Part shown: piece after piece, positions 31,158 to 40,550 of the stretch
Layout: every line of letters begins with the position of its first letter
Position numbering within the stretch: position 1 is the first letter of the stretch
Assembly: GCF_014651495.1 (NCBI RefSeq)
Contig: NZ_BMWZ01000001.1
Span: 64,575 to 128,574, forward strand
Direction of reading: 5' to 3'
Length of the DNA: 64,000 nucleotides
DNA from: Algibacter mikhailovii
GTDB taxonomy: Bacteria > Bacteroidota > Bacteroidia > Flavobacteriales > Flavobacteriaceae
Notes under the pieces: generated by a model
What the model was told of the DNA's origin: nothing
What the model saw: the letters and a program-made list of their open reading frames with translations, nothing else
The model's database searches: none
Made by a program: the position numbers and the translations under genes

Positions 31158-32519
31158 TTAAATATGTAGGATTTTTAGTCGTTTGTTGCGTCTTAGATAA
31201 CTTTGAATAATATGTTGGGTATCTCTATTATTCTGCATTGGGGTAATTATAGATTCTAAGACATCAAGGTTATTTATTTGATAGTTAAGATTAAAGAAGC
31301 CAATACCTCTAAAAACCCCATTTTCAATAAGTATGGCACTGCGCTCATCAACAACTCTTCCTTTGTCAACAATCACCATGTTTTTATTAGCATAGCTATT
31401 TTTTTCTATTAGTAAATTAACTTTCTTATTGTAAAGTTCAGATGGCTCTTTTTGAATACATGCTCCATCACATGATTTAATTTCATAATTAAAACAACTT
31501 GTTTTAGTCTTATATAGTCCTGTTAATTTTTGACATAAATTATAATCTTCAACAGCTTTGGTTATAAAACTTTTACCACTTTGGCGATTACTAAAAGTTG
31601 TTATGGGTTTTTCTTTACCATTAGCAATATCAATTTTTAAGTTGATATAATCATGCTCATCTTTGAAATGATATAAAGCATGAGTAAAAATAGATCGTCT
31701 TAACGCTTTGTTATACAAAGGTTTAACTCTTTTTATTTCTTCGCTTTCTTTCAGTAATGCAACGAGTTCACTACCAGTAGCTTCATAAGTCACCGTACTG
31801 ATTTTGGCTTGAATTTTTTTTGATTTAGTGTTAGTGCCAATTAAATGTTGATTTATTCTTTTCTTAATATTTTTGCTTTTCCCTATGTATATAATATCCC
31901 CTTTGTCATTATGAATGTAATACACCCCAGTAACCGTTGGCAAATTGGCAATAATATCTATGTGTTTTGGTTCAAGTTGATGTTTCGGGTTTAGCCTCAC
32001 TGAATTCTGAATAATGCTTTTACCAGAATCCTTATCTAATAACAGCTTAAACAACTTAACAGTGGCTAAGGCATCACCTGAGGCTCTGTGTCTATCAGTA
32101 ACCGGTATCCCTAATGATCGGACTAATTTGCCTAAACTATAAGAGGGCTGATCTGGAATTAAATTTTTGGAGAGTTCAACAGTACAAAGTGATTTACGCT
32201 CATATTCAAAACCTAATCTTCTAAACTCAGTACATAATATCCGGTAATCAAATTGGGCATTATGAGCCACAAGAATACAATCTTCTGTAATTTCAACAAT
32301 ACGTTTGGCAACCTCATAGAATTTTGGTGCATTGCGGAGCATATTACTATTAATACCTGTTAAATTAACAACAAAAGGTTGGATTTCACGCTCGGGGTTA
32401 ATTAGGCTTATAAATTGATCGACCACTTCATGACCGTTGTATTTATAAATAGCGATCTCCGTAATTCCTTCTTCATTATATTTACCTCCAGTGGTTTCTA
32501 TGTCTAATATTGCGTACAA
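31158..32519 (-). CDS. DEDDh exonuclease fused to a UvrC-type GIY-YIG nuclease
   Basis: 453 residues. Residues about 1-165 are a DnaQ/PolC-type 3'-5' exonuclease: AILDIETTG, VAHNAQFDYRIL and HRASGDALAT give the D-E-D-H-D set. Residues about 196-280 are a GIY-YIG domain (GVYYIHNDKGDIIYIGKS, then KKRINQHL). A region with paired cysteines (CFNYEIKSCDGACI) follows and resembles UvrC/Cho context. This fusion is known in bacteria and is thought to act in DNA repair, but a defined pathway for it is not established to my knowledge. Confidence 0.9.
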   Translation of the reverse strand: MYAILDIETTGGKYNEEGITEIAIYKYNGHEVVDQFISLINPEREIQPFVVNLTGINSNMLRNAPKFYEVAKRIVEITEDCILVAHNAQFDYRILCTEFRRLGFEYERKSLCTVELSKNLIPDQPSYSLGKLVRSLGIPVTDRHRASGDALATVKLFKLLLDKDSGKSIIQNSVRLNPKHQLEPKHIDIIANLPTVTGVYYIHNDKGDIIYIGKSKNIKKRINQHLIGTNTKSKKIQAKISTVTYEATGSELVALLKESEEIKRVKPLYNKALRRSIFTHALYHFKDEHDYINLKIDIANGKEKPITTFSNRQSGKSFITKAVEDYNLCQKLTGLYKTKTSCFNYEIKSCDGACIQKEPSELYNKKVNLLIEKNSYANKNMVIVDKGRVVDERSAILIENGVFRGIGFFNLNYQINNLDVLESIITPMQNNRDTQHIIQSYLRRNKRLKILHI

Positions 32520-32565
32520 AAAATATTTTTGGGTTTATTTAATTTTCTTTTTTCATAATTATAAA

Positions 32566-33234
32566 TTAACTATAATTTCTGCTTCCAAAGATACTACTTC
32601 CAACCCTAATCATGGTACTACCACAAGTAATGGCTAAGTCATAATCTCCACTCATACCCATGCTAATTATCTGAGGATTTAAATTAAAAGCAGGTACTTT
32701 CAACAACTGCTCAAAACTGGCTTTTAAGGCCTTAAATTCTTGAGTAACCTGTTCACTGTTTTCTGTAAAAGTGGCCATACCCATAACACCTGTAATTCTA
32801 ATATTTTTTAATTCTGAAAAGACTTCGGATTGAATAATTTCTAGAGCCTCCGTGTTAGTTAGTCCAAATTTAGAATCTTCGGTAGCAATTTTTATCTGAA
32901 GCAAGCAATCTATAATTCTATTATTTTTTTTTGCCTCCTTATTAATTTCCTTCAATAATTTTAAATTATCAACCCCATGAATTAAACTAACAAAAGGCGC
33001 CATGTATTTCACTTTATTACGCTGTACATGACCTATCATATGCCATTCAATATCCTTGGGCATGGTTTCATGTTTTTCCACCATTTCTTGAATTTTGTTT
33101 TCTCCAAAAATACGCTGACCAGCCTGGTAGGCCTCCATGAGATCAGCTACAGGCTTAGTTTTTGAAACCGCCACTAAAGTAACGTGTTTAGGAAGCGCTG
33201 ATTTTATTTTTTTAAGGTTTTCGGAGATGGACAT
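32566..33234 (-). CDS. yggS: YggS/PROSC family pyridoxal-phosphate homeostasis protein
   Basis: 222 residues, the usual length for this single-barrel PLP protein. The PLP lysine lies in LVAVSKTKP near residue 26. GENKIQEM, WHMIGHVQRNK and the phosphate-binding MGMSGDYDLAI are the family signatures. YggS stores and distributes PLP. It is in the minus-strand run, 46 bp before the exonuclease gene and 38 bp after the dehydrogenase gene. Confidence 0.95.
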   Translation of the reverse strand: MSISENLKKIKSALPKHVTLVAVSKTKPVADLMEAYQAGQRIFGENKIQEMVEKHETMPKDIEWHMIGHVQRNKVKYMAPFVSLIHGVDNLKLLKEINKEAKKNNRIIDCLLQIKIATEDSKFGLTNTEALEIIQSEVFSELKNIRITGVMGMATFTENSEQVTQEFKALKASFEQLLKVPAFNLNPQIISMGMSGDYDLAITCGSTMIRVGSSIFGSRNYS

Positions 33235-33272
33235 TGAAGTCTTTTTGCGTTGCGTTTAAAGCAACGTGTTAT

Positions 33273-34163
33273 TTAATTTAAAAATTGTTTCGAAATTATT
33301 TCTGCTTTTTTATTTTGACTATAGTCATAAAAACCTTCACCAGATTTGACACCAAGTTTTCCGGCCATAACCATATTTACAAGCAGTGGGCAAGGAGCGT
33401 ATTTAGGATTTTTAAAACCATCATACATCACATTGAGAATTGATAAACATACATCTAACCCAATAAAATCGGCTAATTGCAATGGTCCCATAGGGTGGGC
33501 CATACCTAATTTCATAACTGTATCAATTTCATGAACACCTGCAACACCATTGTAAAGCGTTTCTATAGCCTCGTTTAGCATAGGCATTAAAATGCGGTTG
33601 GCAACAAAACCAGGGTAATCATTAACTTCAACGGGAGCTTTACCTAAAGTTTTTGATAGCGCCATAATTGTTGAAGTTACTGCATCACTGGTATTGTATC
33701 CACGTATAATTTCAACTAATTTCATTAAGGGCACGGGATTCATAAAATGCATACCAATAACCTGTTCAGGCCTTGATGTTACCGCGGCAATTTGCGTAAT
33801 TGATATTGAGGAGGTATTTGTTGCTAAAATGGTCGTTTTGGGGCAAGCTTCATCTAAATCTTTAAATATTTTTAATTTAAGCGCCACATTTTCAGTAGCA
33901 GCTTCAACCACAAGATTTGTATCCTTAACCCCTGCTTTCATACTTGTAAATAAGTTGATGTTTTTTAGGGTATCTTCTTTTTGCTGGTCTGTAATTTTTT
34001 CTTTGGCTACCATCCTATTAAGATTGGTAGTAATTGTCTGTACGCCCTTTTCCAAGGCGTCCATATTAACATCAATTAAATGGACTTTAAATCCACTTTG
34101 CGCAAAAGTATGAGCTATACCGTTGCCCATAGTTCCGGCTCCAATAACCGCAACGTATTCCAT
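33273..34163 (-). CDS. 3-hydroxybutyryl-CoA / 3-hydroxyacyl-CoA dehydrogenase
   Basis: 296 residues. The NAD-binding motif GAGTMGNGIAHTFAQ lies at residues 8-22. The catalytic His is in MHFMNPVPLMKLVE, and ANRILMPMLNEA with HPMGPLQLADFIGLD are typical of the C-terminal domain. It oxidises 3-hydroxyacyl-CoA to 3-ketoacyl-CoA or the reverse, in beta-oxidation or butanoate metabolism. Its start is 2 bp after the stop of the preceding Gfo/Idh gene, so the two are translationally coupled. Confidence 0.93.
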   Translation of the reverse strand: MEYVAVIGAGTMGNGIAHTFAQSGFKVHLIDVNMDALEKGVQTITTNLNRMVAKEKITDQQKEDTLKNINLFTSMKAGVKDTNLVVEAATENVALKLKIFKDLDEACPKTTILATNTSSISITQIAAVTSRPEQVIGMHFMNPVPLMKLVEIIRGYNTSDAVTSTIMALSKTLGKAPVEVNDYPGFVANRILMPMLNEAIETLYNGVAGVHEIDTVMKLGMAHPMGPLQLADFIGLDVCLSILNVMYDGFKNPKYAPCPLLVNMVMAGKLGVKSGEGFYDYSQNKKAEIISKQFLN

Positions 34164-34165
34164 AA

Positions 34166-35125
34166 TTAAAAACTATTTATTATTTGAGTAGCTACGCGCA
34201 AAGCTTCTGTTCCATCATGCAGTGTGACTATAGGAGCCCTATTGTTGTTAATAGCATCTGCAAATGTTTCTAATTCATCTAAAATTGAATTATTATCCGG
34301 AATTGAAGGATTGTCAAAGTAGATTTGCTTTTTAACACCTTCAGCATTTTGCAAAATCATATCAAAATCACCAGGGGTTTCAGGAGCATCTTTCATCTTA
34401 ACAACTTCACATTTTTTAGTTAAAAAATCCACTGAGATATAAGCGTCTTTTTGAAAAAAACGTGCTTTACGCATTTTTTTAAGTGAAATTCTACTGGCAG
34501 TAAGATTAGCAACACAACCATTTTCAAATTCTAATCTAGCATTGGCAATATCTGGTGTATCACTTATAACCGCAACACCACTAGCAGAAACATGTTTTAC
34601 CTTAGATTTTACAAGACTTAATATAATATCAATATCATGAATCATTAAGTCTAAAACAACAGGGACATCTGTTCCTCTAGGATTAAATTCAGCTAAGCGA
34701 TGCGTTTCAATAAACATGGGCGATTTAATATCATCCTTCACAGCGATAAAGGCCGGATTAAAACGTTCAACGTGTCCTACTTGACCTCGTAAATTATGTT
34801 CAGCTAAAAGTTCTCTAATATGTTCAGCTTCTTCAACAGTATTGGTAATAGGTTTTTCAATAAATATATGTTTCCCTTTTGCAATGGCTTGTTTTGCGCA
34901 GTCATAATGCGATAGGGTAGGTGTAACAATATCCACCATATCAACGGCATCAATTAATGCCTCTACCGAATTGAAGTATTTATACCCAAATTCATCAGCT
35001 ACTTTTTTTGCATTATTTTCATCGGCATCATAAAAACCTACAAGATTATATTTATCTGATTGATTTAATAACCGTAAATGTATTTTTCCTAAGTGACCAG
35101 CACCAAGTACTCCAGCTTTTAGCAT
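34166..35125 (-). CDS. Cytoplasmic Gfo/Idh/MocA family oxidoreductase
   Basis: 319 residues without a signal peptide. The Rossmann motif GAGHLGKIHL lies at residues 8-17 and the family EKP at E90-K91-P92. DLMIHDIDIIL carries the conserved HD pair. The substrate cannot be inferred. It differs from the Tat-exported relative at 2713 in length and location. It is the first gene of the long minus-strand run down to the K+ channel gene. The region upstream (35126-35280) is shared with the divergent pcm gene. Confidence 0.9.
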   Translation of the reverse strand: MLKAGVLGAGHLGKIHLRLLNQSDKYNLVGFYDADENNAKKVADEFGYKYFNSVEALIDAVDMVDIVTPTLSHYDCAKQAIAKGKHIFIEKPITNTVEEAEHIRELLAEHNLRGQVGHVERFNPAFIAVKDDIKSPMFIETHRLAEFNPRGTDVPVVLDLMIHDIDIILSLVKSKVKHVSASGVAVISDTPDIANARLEFENGCVANLTASRISLKKMRKARFFQKDAYISVDFLTKKCEVVKMKDAPETPGDFDMILQNAEGVKKQIYFDNPSIPDNNSILDELETFADAINNNRAPIVTLHDGTEALRVATQIINSF

Positions 35126-35280
35126 ATTGTTTCGTTTTTAACAAAAATAAGATATTTAAAAGATGAAGTTAAGCAAAAGCAACTAAATTTTTGATCAATT
35201 ATGCTCTAAAATTAATTCTCAATAAATTGTTTCAGTGTTGAAAATCTTTACCTAATTTTAACTTTTAAAACTTAACCAAT

Positions 35281-35922
35281 TTGAAAGACTCTTTTAAGCA
35301 TCAAGGATTACGCCAGCAACTTGTCAATGTGTTAAAAAACAAAGGAATAAAGGATCTAGCTGTTTTAAAGGCCATTGGGAAAATTCCAAGACACCTTTTC
35401 ATGGATTCTAGTTTTTTAGATCATGCTTATCAAGATAAAGCATTTCCTATCGCTGCAGACCAAACTATTTCTCAACCCTACACGGTGGCTTTTCAGTCTG
35501 AATTGCTTCAAATAAAGCCGGGAGACAAAATCCTTGAAATTGGAACGGGTAGTGGGTACCAAACGGCTGTTTTATGTGAGCTAGGCGCTAAAGTTTGGAG
35601 TATAGAGCGTCAAAATGAATTGTTTAAAAGAACCAATAAGTTTTTACCAAAATTAGGGTACCGTCCTAAAAAGCTAATCTTTGGAGATGGTTATATAGGG
35701 CTCAAGGATGAAGCGCCTTTTGATGGTATTATTGTAACAGCCGGAGCACCTTTTGTGCCTAAACCGCTGTTAAGTCAGTTAAAAGTAGGTGGACGGTTGG
35801 TAATCCCTGTAGGCGATGATATTCAGGTTATGACCATGTATCACAGAAAAGGACCAAAAGAATTTGAACAGGAAGAGTTTGGTGAATTTAGATTTGTGCC
35901 TTTGTTAGAAGATAAGAATTAA
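35281..35922 (+). CDS. pcm: Protein-L-isoaspartate O-methyltransferase, TTG start
   Basis: 213 residues. It methylates isoaspartyl residues of damaged proteins using S-adenosylmethionine. The conserved AFPIAADQTISQPYTVAF, the SAM loop ILEIGTGSGYQTAVL, and GRLVIPVG are visible. TTG at 35281 is the only plausible start: an in-frame TAA lies at 35266-35268 and the next in-frame ATG is at residue 41, inside the conserved core. Confidence 0.95.
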   Translation: MKDSFKHQGLRQQLVNVLKNKGIKDLAVLKAIGKIPRHLFMDSSFLDHAYQDKAFPIAADQTISQPYTVAFQSELLQIKPGDKILEIGTGSGYQTAVLCELGAKVWSIERQNELFKRTNKFLPKLGYRPKKLIFGDGYIGLKDEAPFDGIIVTAGAPFVPKPLLSQLKVGGRLVIPVGDDIQVMTMYHRKGPKEFEQEEFGEFRFVPLLEDKN

Positions 35923-35929
35923 CGGTATA

Positions 35930-36487
35930 CTATCTTTTTAGGTAAACTTCGGGGATGGGATTATCCTTGGTTTCCTGAGTCCAATATATATTCACTATCC
36001 ACCAACGCGTGCCATCATTTAAAAGCTGAATACTGTTAATACCCCGCATAAAAGGTTCTTTATCGGTTTCGGTGTGAAAACATTCATAAGAGCTGAAAGC
36101 ATGAACAATATTGCCAAAGTATTCTACACGCCTTAATATTTCCTTTTCATAAAAACCGTTAGATGCAAACCATTTACTTGAGCTTTTAATATATTCTTCA
36201 GGCGACATGTAATTGACTTGAAAAACCCCTGCCTTATTTTTGCCAGAAGGGATTAATTTGGCGTCAGGTTTGAACAAATATTTAAATTGCTTCCAATTTC
36301 TCTTTGCCCCTTTTTCACCCGAAATAACTGCGTAGAGTGTTTTAATGGTTTTACCTAAAGTTAAAACAGATGTGCTATCTACTGTGAATTCAATTGGAGC
36401 TGGAGCCGATTCTTTATTTTTTTCATCTTGCCCTAAAGCACCTTTTGTTATTAGTGCGAATAAAATAACAATGAGTCTTTTTTTCAT
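35930..36487 (-). CDS. Secreted NTF2/SnoaL-like protein, function unknown
   Basis: 185 residues with a signal peptide (about 1-19, ending GALGQ). The body (about 35-185) has the strand pattern of an NTF2-like cone fold: KTLYAVISGEKGAKRNWKQF, then ending RWWIVNIYWTQET. Such small proteins are common in Bacteroidota and often lack a known ligand. The gene is convergent with pcm with 7 bp between stops. Confidence 0.72.
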   Translation of the reverse strand: MKKRLIVILFALITKGALGQDEKNKESAPAPIEFTVDSTSVLTLGKTIKTLYAVISGEKGAKRNWKQFKYLFKPDAKLIPSGKNKAGVFQVNYMSPEEYIKSSSKWFASNGFYEKEILRRVEYFGNIVHAFSSYECFHTETDKEPFMRGINSIQLLNDGTRWWIVNIYWTQETKDNPIPEVYLKR

Positions 36488-36553
36488 AATTTTTATGTCT
36501 TTAAGGCAGCAAACAAAGTTAAGGTATTGATAGCCTGTAAATAATTCTAAGAC

Positions 36554-37012
36554 TTATTTATAGGCTTTTTTTATCCTATCTAGATCCCGTTTATTGTCCC
36601 TATCTTTAATGGTTTCGCGTTTATCAAATAACTTTTTTCCTTTGGCTAAAGCAATATCTAATTTCGCATAACCTTTATCATTAATAAATAAACGCAAAGG
36701 GATAATTGTTAATCCGGAATTTTGTACTTCTTTATTGAGTTTTTTTAGCTCCCTTTTGTTTAAAAGTAATTTACGCACTGCTTTTGGTTTGTGATTGTAG
36801 TAATTTCCAAAGGCATATTCTTGAATGGTCATGTTTACAACAAAAAGTTCACCTTGCTCATTAAACTCACAAAAACTTTCAGCAATTGAAGCCTTACTAC
36901 TTCTAATCGATTTTATTTCAGTCCCTGTTAAAACAATTCCAGCGGTATATTTATCTAAAATTTCATATTGAAATCTAGCCTTCTTATTCTTTATGTTTAT
37001 GGTCTTTTGCAT
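36554..37012 (-). CDS. smpB: SsrA-binding protein SmpB
   Basis: 152 residues, the normal length. SmpB binds tmRNA and brings it to stalled ribosomes. The N-terminal KNKKARFQYEILDKY, AGIVLTGTEIKSIR and the Lys/Arg-rich C-terminal tail (KLFDKRETIKDRDNKRD) are all present. The tmRNA gene itself was not found in this window. Confidence 0.97.
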   Translation of the reverse strand: MQKTINIKNKKARFQYEILDKYTAGIVLTGTEIKSIRSSKASIAESFCEFNEQGELFVVNMTIQEYAFGNYYNHKPKAVRKLLLNKRELKKLNKEVQNSGLTIIPLRLFINDKGYAKLDIALAKGKKLFDKRETIKDRDNKRDLDRIKKAYK

Positions 37013-37167
37013 GTGTCACAAAACTACATAAAATTAGGAAGTTTCTTTTCCAAAAATATAAGATTCCGAAAATCATTTAAAGTAGTGATGGTTTTATTTG
37101 ATTTTCATAAAGTTTTGAGGGATTCTTTAAGTGAATTGTAATTTTATTTGATAAAACTTGTTTTTTA

Positions 37168-37197
37168 TTGCTACCCGTTAAAACATTTGTATTTTTG
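37168..37197 (+). promoter_or_regulatory. Promoter of lpd
   Basis: TTG at 37168-37170 and TATTTTTG at 37190-37197 are separated by 19 nt, a close match to the Bacteroidota TTG/TAnnTTTG promoter. The TTG is therefore more likely the -33 element than a start codon, which supports ATG 37240 as the lpd start. Confidence 0.65.
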
Positions 37198-37239
37198 GTA
37201 ACTATACATAAAAATCAAAATTCAAAATATAATATTGAT

Positions 37240-38640
37240 ATGAATTCATATGATGTAGCCGTAATTGGCTCGGGTCCTGGAGGGTATGTGGCAGCTATAC
37301 GATGCGCACAATTAGGCATGAAAACTGCCATTATAGAGAAGTATTCAACCTTAGGGGGAACCTGTTTAAATGTTGGGTGTATCCCAAGTAAAGCGCTTCT
37401 TGATTCTTCCCATCATTTTGAAGATGCTGTTAAGCATTTTGATACACATGGTATTGAACTTCCTGGTGATGTTAAGGTGAATTTAGAAAAAATGATAGCC
37501 AGAAAACAAGCTGTTGTTGACCAAACTACTGGAGGTATTGATTTCTTAATGAAGAAGAATAATATTGATGTTTACCAAGGTTTAGGAAGTTTTAAAGATG
37601 CTAGGCATATTAATATTGCAGGAGAAGAAACTATTGAGATAGAAGCAAAGCACACCATTATTGCTACTGGAAGTAAACCTTCAAGCTTACCCTTCATTAA
37701 TATAGATAAAGAGCGTATTATAACCTCTACGGAGGCCTTGAAGTTAAAGGAGATTCCTAAGCACTTGGTTGTTATAGGTGGAGGAGTTATTGGTCTTGAG
37801 TTAGGTCAAGTATATAGACGTTTAGGCGCTGAAGTTACGGTTGTGGAATATATGGATAGAATTATTCCTACTATGGATGCTGGTTTATCTAAAGAACTTA
37901 ATAAAGTTTTTAAGAAGGCAAAGTTCAAAATGAACGTATCACATAAAGTGAAATCTGTTGAACGTGTTGGAGATGAAGTAATCATCAAAGCGGATAATAA
38001 AAAAGGTGAAGAAGTAGAAATAAAAGGGGATTACTGTTTAGTATCAGTTGGGCGTCGTCCTTATACTGATGGATTGAATTCTGAAGCCGCAGGCGTTAAG
38101 TTAAACGATCGTGGACAAGTAGAAGTTAATGACCATTTACAGACTTCAGCATCAAATATATATGCTATTGGTGATGTTATAAAAGGTGCCATGTTAGCGC
38201 ATAAAGCGGAAGAAGAGGGTGTTTTTGTTGCCGAGACTATTGCTGGACAGAAACCACATATAGATTATAATTTAATTCCAGGTGTGGTTTACACTTGGCC
38301 TGAAGTTGCTTCAGTTGGTAAATCTGAGGAGCAATTAAAAGAGGCAGGTGTTGCCTATAAATCGGGATCATTTCCAATGCGTGCTTTAGGAAGAAGTAGA
38401 GCGAGTATGGACATCGATGGGTTTGTTAAAATTCTTGCTGATAAGACTACAGATGAAATTTTGGGAGTTCATATGATTGGGGCTCGTGCTGCTGATATGA
38501 TAGCTGAAGCTGTTGTTGCTATGGAGTTTAGAGCGAGTGCTGAAGATGTATCTCGCATGTCACATGCGCATCCTACATATACGGAAGCTATTAAAGAGGC
38601 TGCTTTGGCGGCAACCGAAGATAGAGCGCTACACATTTAA
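37240..38640 (+). CDS. lpdA: Dihydrolipoyl dehydrogenase (E3)
   Basis: 466 residues from ATG 37240, which starts right at the conserved FAD motif (VAVIGSGPGGYVAA). A frame opening at TTG 37168 exists but that TTG fits a promoter element. The redox-active disulfide is C42/C47 in GGTCLNVGCIPSK. The NAD loop VVIGGGVIGLELG and the C-terminal HAHPTYTEA, with its catalytic His and Glu, are intact. E3 reoxidises dihydrolipoamide in pyruvate, 2-oxoglutarate and related complexes. A strong terminator follows. Confidence 0.96.
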   Translation: MNSYDVAVIGSGPGGYVAAIRCAQLGMKTAIIEKYSTLGGTCLNVGCIPSKALLDSSHHFEDAVKHFDTHGIELPGDVKVNLEKMIARKQAVVDQTTGGIDFLMKKNNIDVYQGLGSFKDARHINIAGEETIEIEAKHTIIATGSKPSSLPFINIDKERIITSTEALKLKEIPKHLVVIGGGVIGLELGQVYRRLGAEVTVVEYMDRIIPTMDAGLSKELNKVFKKAKFKMNVSHKVKSVERVGDEVIIKADNKKGEEVEIKGDYCLVSVGRRPYTDGLNSEAAGVKLNDRGQVEVNDHLQTSASNIYAIGDVIKGAMLAHKAEEEGVFVAETIAGQKPHIDYNLIPGVVYTWPEVASVGKSEEQLKEAGVAYKSGSFPMRALGRSRASMDIDGFVKILADKTTDEILGVHMIGARAADMIAEAVVAMEFRASAEDVSRMSHAHPTYTEAIKEAALAATEDRALHI

Positions 38641-38660
38641 ATTGATTACTGAAATATCTA

Positions 38661-38696
38661 AAAGAGCAACCTTTTTAAAGGTTGCTCTTTTTTTTA
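38661..38696 (+). terminator. Intrinsic terminator of lpd
   Basis: AAAGAGCAACCTTT (38661-38674) and AAAGGTTGCTCTTT (38677-38690) form a long perfect stem, followed by a T-run to 38695. Confidence 0.88.
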
Positions 38697-38871
38697 TCCT
38701 AAATTTTCAAATTCCCATAGAACAATACCCTTGTGCATTTAGACTTCAAGATCCGTATTTATAATTTAGTTTTAGTAACCTGATTAGTAGTTTTATTAAA
38801 AATGCTGCAACCTTTTACTTTTTAACTTGTCTATGATTATATAAAACTTTCACAATCAAAATTTTTAAATC

Positions 38872-39015
38872 ATGGAATTACGACACAAAAAAAAGCACCG
38901 TCAAGTTTTAAACCCATTTATTGGGTTCGGCTGGTTCACTGGAAATAGCGCGTCTAAACCTAATTCAAGCAAGACGTCTAAAAGTAACATTGATGTTTAT
39001 GTAAGTAAATACTAA
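38872..39015 (+). CDS. Candidate 47-residue basic small protein
   Basis: An ATG-initiated frame of 47 codons encodes a basic N-terminus (ELRHKKKHRQV), an aromatic glycine-rich core (NPFIGFGWFTGN) and a Ser/Lys-rich tail (SKPNSSKTSKSN). It lies between the lpd terminator and the GH16 gene and has no recognised homologue. The composition is not that of random AT-rich DNA, but a single short frame is weak evidence. No ribosome-binding signal is expected in this phylum. 39016-39241 after it is AT-rich with nothing recognised. Confidence 0.4.
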   Translation: MELRHKKKHRQVLNPFIGFGWFTGNSASKPNSSKTSKSNIDVYVSKY

Positions 39016-39241
39016 AACGCAATTCTTATCAGTTCTGAAGCACTAAGGTTACATGAATTCTATTAACACCGCTTTTATTATTTTCAAAAACGATCTTAAC
39101 TATGGTCTTATATGTTGTTCTTATTGATACCTATTTTTGACTTAGAAATATTTGTTATAACCAAAAAATGAATTGAAAATTTTTAATAAAAGTTTAGAAT
39201 ATGAACAAATAAGAATACGTTTTCAATTTAAATGTTGGTGA

Positions 39242-40477
39242 TTAATACTTGATTATTTTTTGTCTAGTTATAGAGCCATCCTTAGCTGATACATTTAAGA
39301 AATAAACTCCAGAAGCAAATTTTTCAATATTAAGCGTCAGACTGGCATCATCATACGTTTTTGAAGCAATCAATTTACCGCTAACATCAAAACAATCTAT
39401 TTTAGATATTATTTTACTTGAATTGATATGGATTAAACTTGAGGATGGATTGGGGTATATTTCAACTTTCAATGCATTTCTAATATCCTCAATAGATAGA
39501 CTACTGTTAGGTTTATAAGTTCTAATCCAATCTATGCTAAACGTATTATTTGCAGTATTTGCTAATTCTGAATCGGTGGGAATAACAGCTTTACCATTTG
39601 CAGATCGCCAGCCTTGTTCTTCTACAGATATCATAATATCCATAGCCTTAGACAATCCTGTTCGTGTATCATTACTGGTGTCTCCTTGATTTACTGCATT
39701 GGTGAAATATAAAGGATCTACCTGATTCTTACCTTCTCGTTTTGTGACTTGAACACCATCAATAAAATAATACAAATGCCAAGGGTCTTTCCAATAAACA
39801 CCGTAGGTATGATAGGTGTCTTTCCACAGAATATTTCCGGCGCCATCATTTCTTGTAATCCAAGTCGGGTTGGGTGAGGGGTTTCCGTTCCCATTCACAA
39901 ATTCACTAGGTTGCCAATCTTGAAATGGATTTCTTATAAAAACATGATGACTCACATGCATTCTTTGTGCCCACCATGTAAGATTAGCATTTGCACTTTC
40001 TGAATAATCTGCGCCATAACCTTCCATAAAATCTATTTCTTGGGTGTCATCAGGACTTAGTAGCCAAGCGCCGTTGGCTAAAACCGAATTCATTATTTTA
40101 ATTCTTGCTTCAATATAAACAGGATATTGGATGGTATTGTTTGAATGCATAACACCAGCATTGACTTTATTGGTTTGATATCTGGTTGCAATCATTTTTA
40201 ATTCGCCATCAGCTACGGATGAATGTGTTCTTGACCATACCGTTGAACCTGGTCCAGACCAACTATTATGATACCAATCATCCCATTTTGATAAAAAGGT
40301 ACTTCCTTTATTGTCAGCAGGGGCTGAATAATTAAAGCTATCTGATACATCTGGTTGCAAAACCCAAGTATCTCCAGGCTCTAAAGTTGGTGGAACAGGA
40401 ATGCCATCCCAATCATTTTGACTGCTAGATTCAATAACCATAGCAAGAACTACAATAACCGTATATATTATTTTCAT
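39242..40477 (-). CDS. Secreted GH16 beta-agarase-like enzyme with T9SS sorting domain
   Basis: 411 residues. The signal peptide covers about 1-20. The GH16 domain (about 35-330) has catalytic motif E147-I-D-F-M-E152 and the characteristic agarase stretch RMHVSHHVFIRNPFQDWQP followed by YHTYGVYWKDPWHLYYFIDG. The C-terminal about 75 residues form a T9SS sorting domain (YPNPSSSLIHINS), so the enzyme leaves the cell. Agarases of this type cut beta-1,4 linkages of agarose internally. It has its own operator-like repeat (40534-40550) upstream and is read separately from the adjacent GH16. Confidence 0.93.
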   Translation of the reverse strand: MKIIYTVIVVLAMVIESSSQNDWDGIPVPPTLEPGDTWVLQPDVSDSFNYSAPADNKGSTFLSKWDDWYHNSWSGPGSTVWSRTHSSVADGELKMIATRYQTNKVNAGVMHSNNTIQYPVYIEARIKIMNSVLANGAWLLSPDDTQEIDFMEGYGADYSESANANLTWWAQRMHVSHHVFIRNPFQDWQPSEFVNGNGNPSPNPTWITRNDGAGNILWKDTYHTYGVYWKDPWHLYYFIDGVQVTKREGKNQVDPLYFTNAVNQGDTSNDTRTGLSKAMDIMISVEEQGWRSANGKAVIPTDSELANTANNTFSIDWIRTYKPNSSLSIEDIRNALKVEIYPNPSSSLIHINSSKIISKIDCFDVSGKLIASKTYDDASLTLNIEKFASGVYFLNVSAKDGSITRQKIIKY

Positions 40478-40533
40478 TTTTTCATTTTTATGTAAAACTA
40501 GCGCATTGTGTAGCTAATCTTGTATTTCTCTTC

Positions 40534-40550
40534 CTTGACAAAAACTTGAC
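40534..40550 (-). promoter_or_regulatory. Operator-like direct repeat, site A (GH16 beta-agarase)
   Basis: On the gene strand this reads GTCAAG-TTTTT-GTCAAG: two identical half-sites 11 bp apart. Its proximal end is 33 nt from TAGTTTTA (40500-40493), a one-mismatch -7 box, and 57 bp from the ATG at 40477. The same pattern precedes other genes of the locus. Confidence 0.65.

Noticed and set aside
38513-38764. Open frame of 83 codons overlapping the end of lpd
   Set aside because: It lies in another frame of lpd and runs through the lpd terminator; its translation has no coding character.
38898-38908. GTCAAGTTTTA near 38898 as another operator site
   Set aside because: Only one half-site is present and no second GTCWAG follows at 11 bp.
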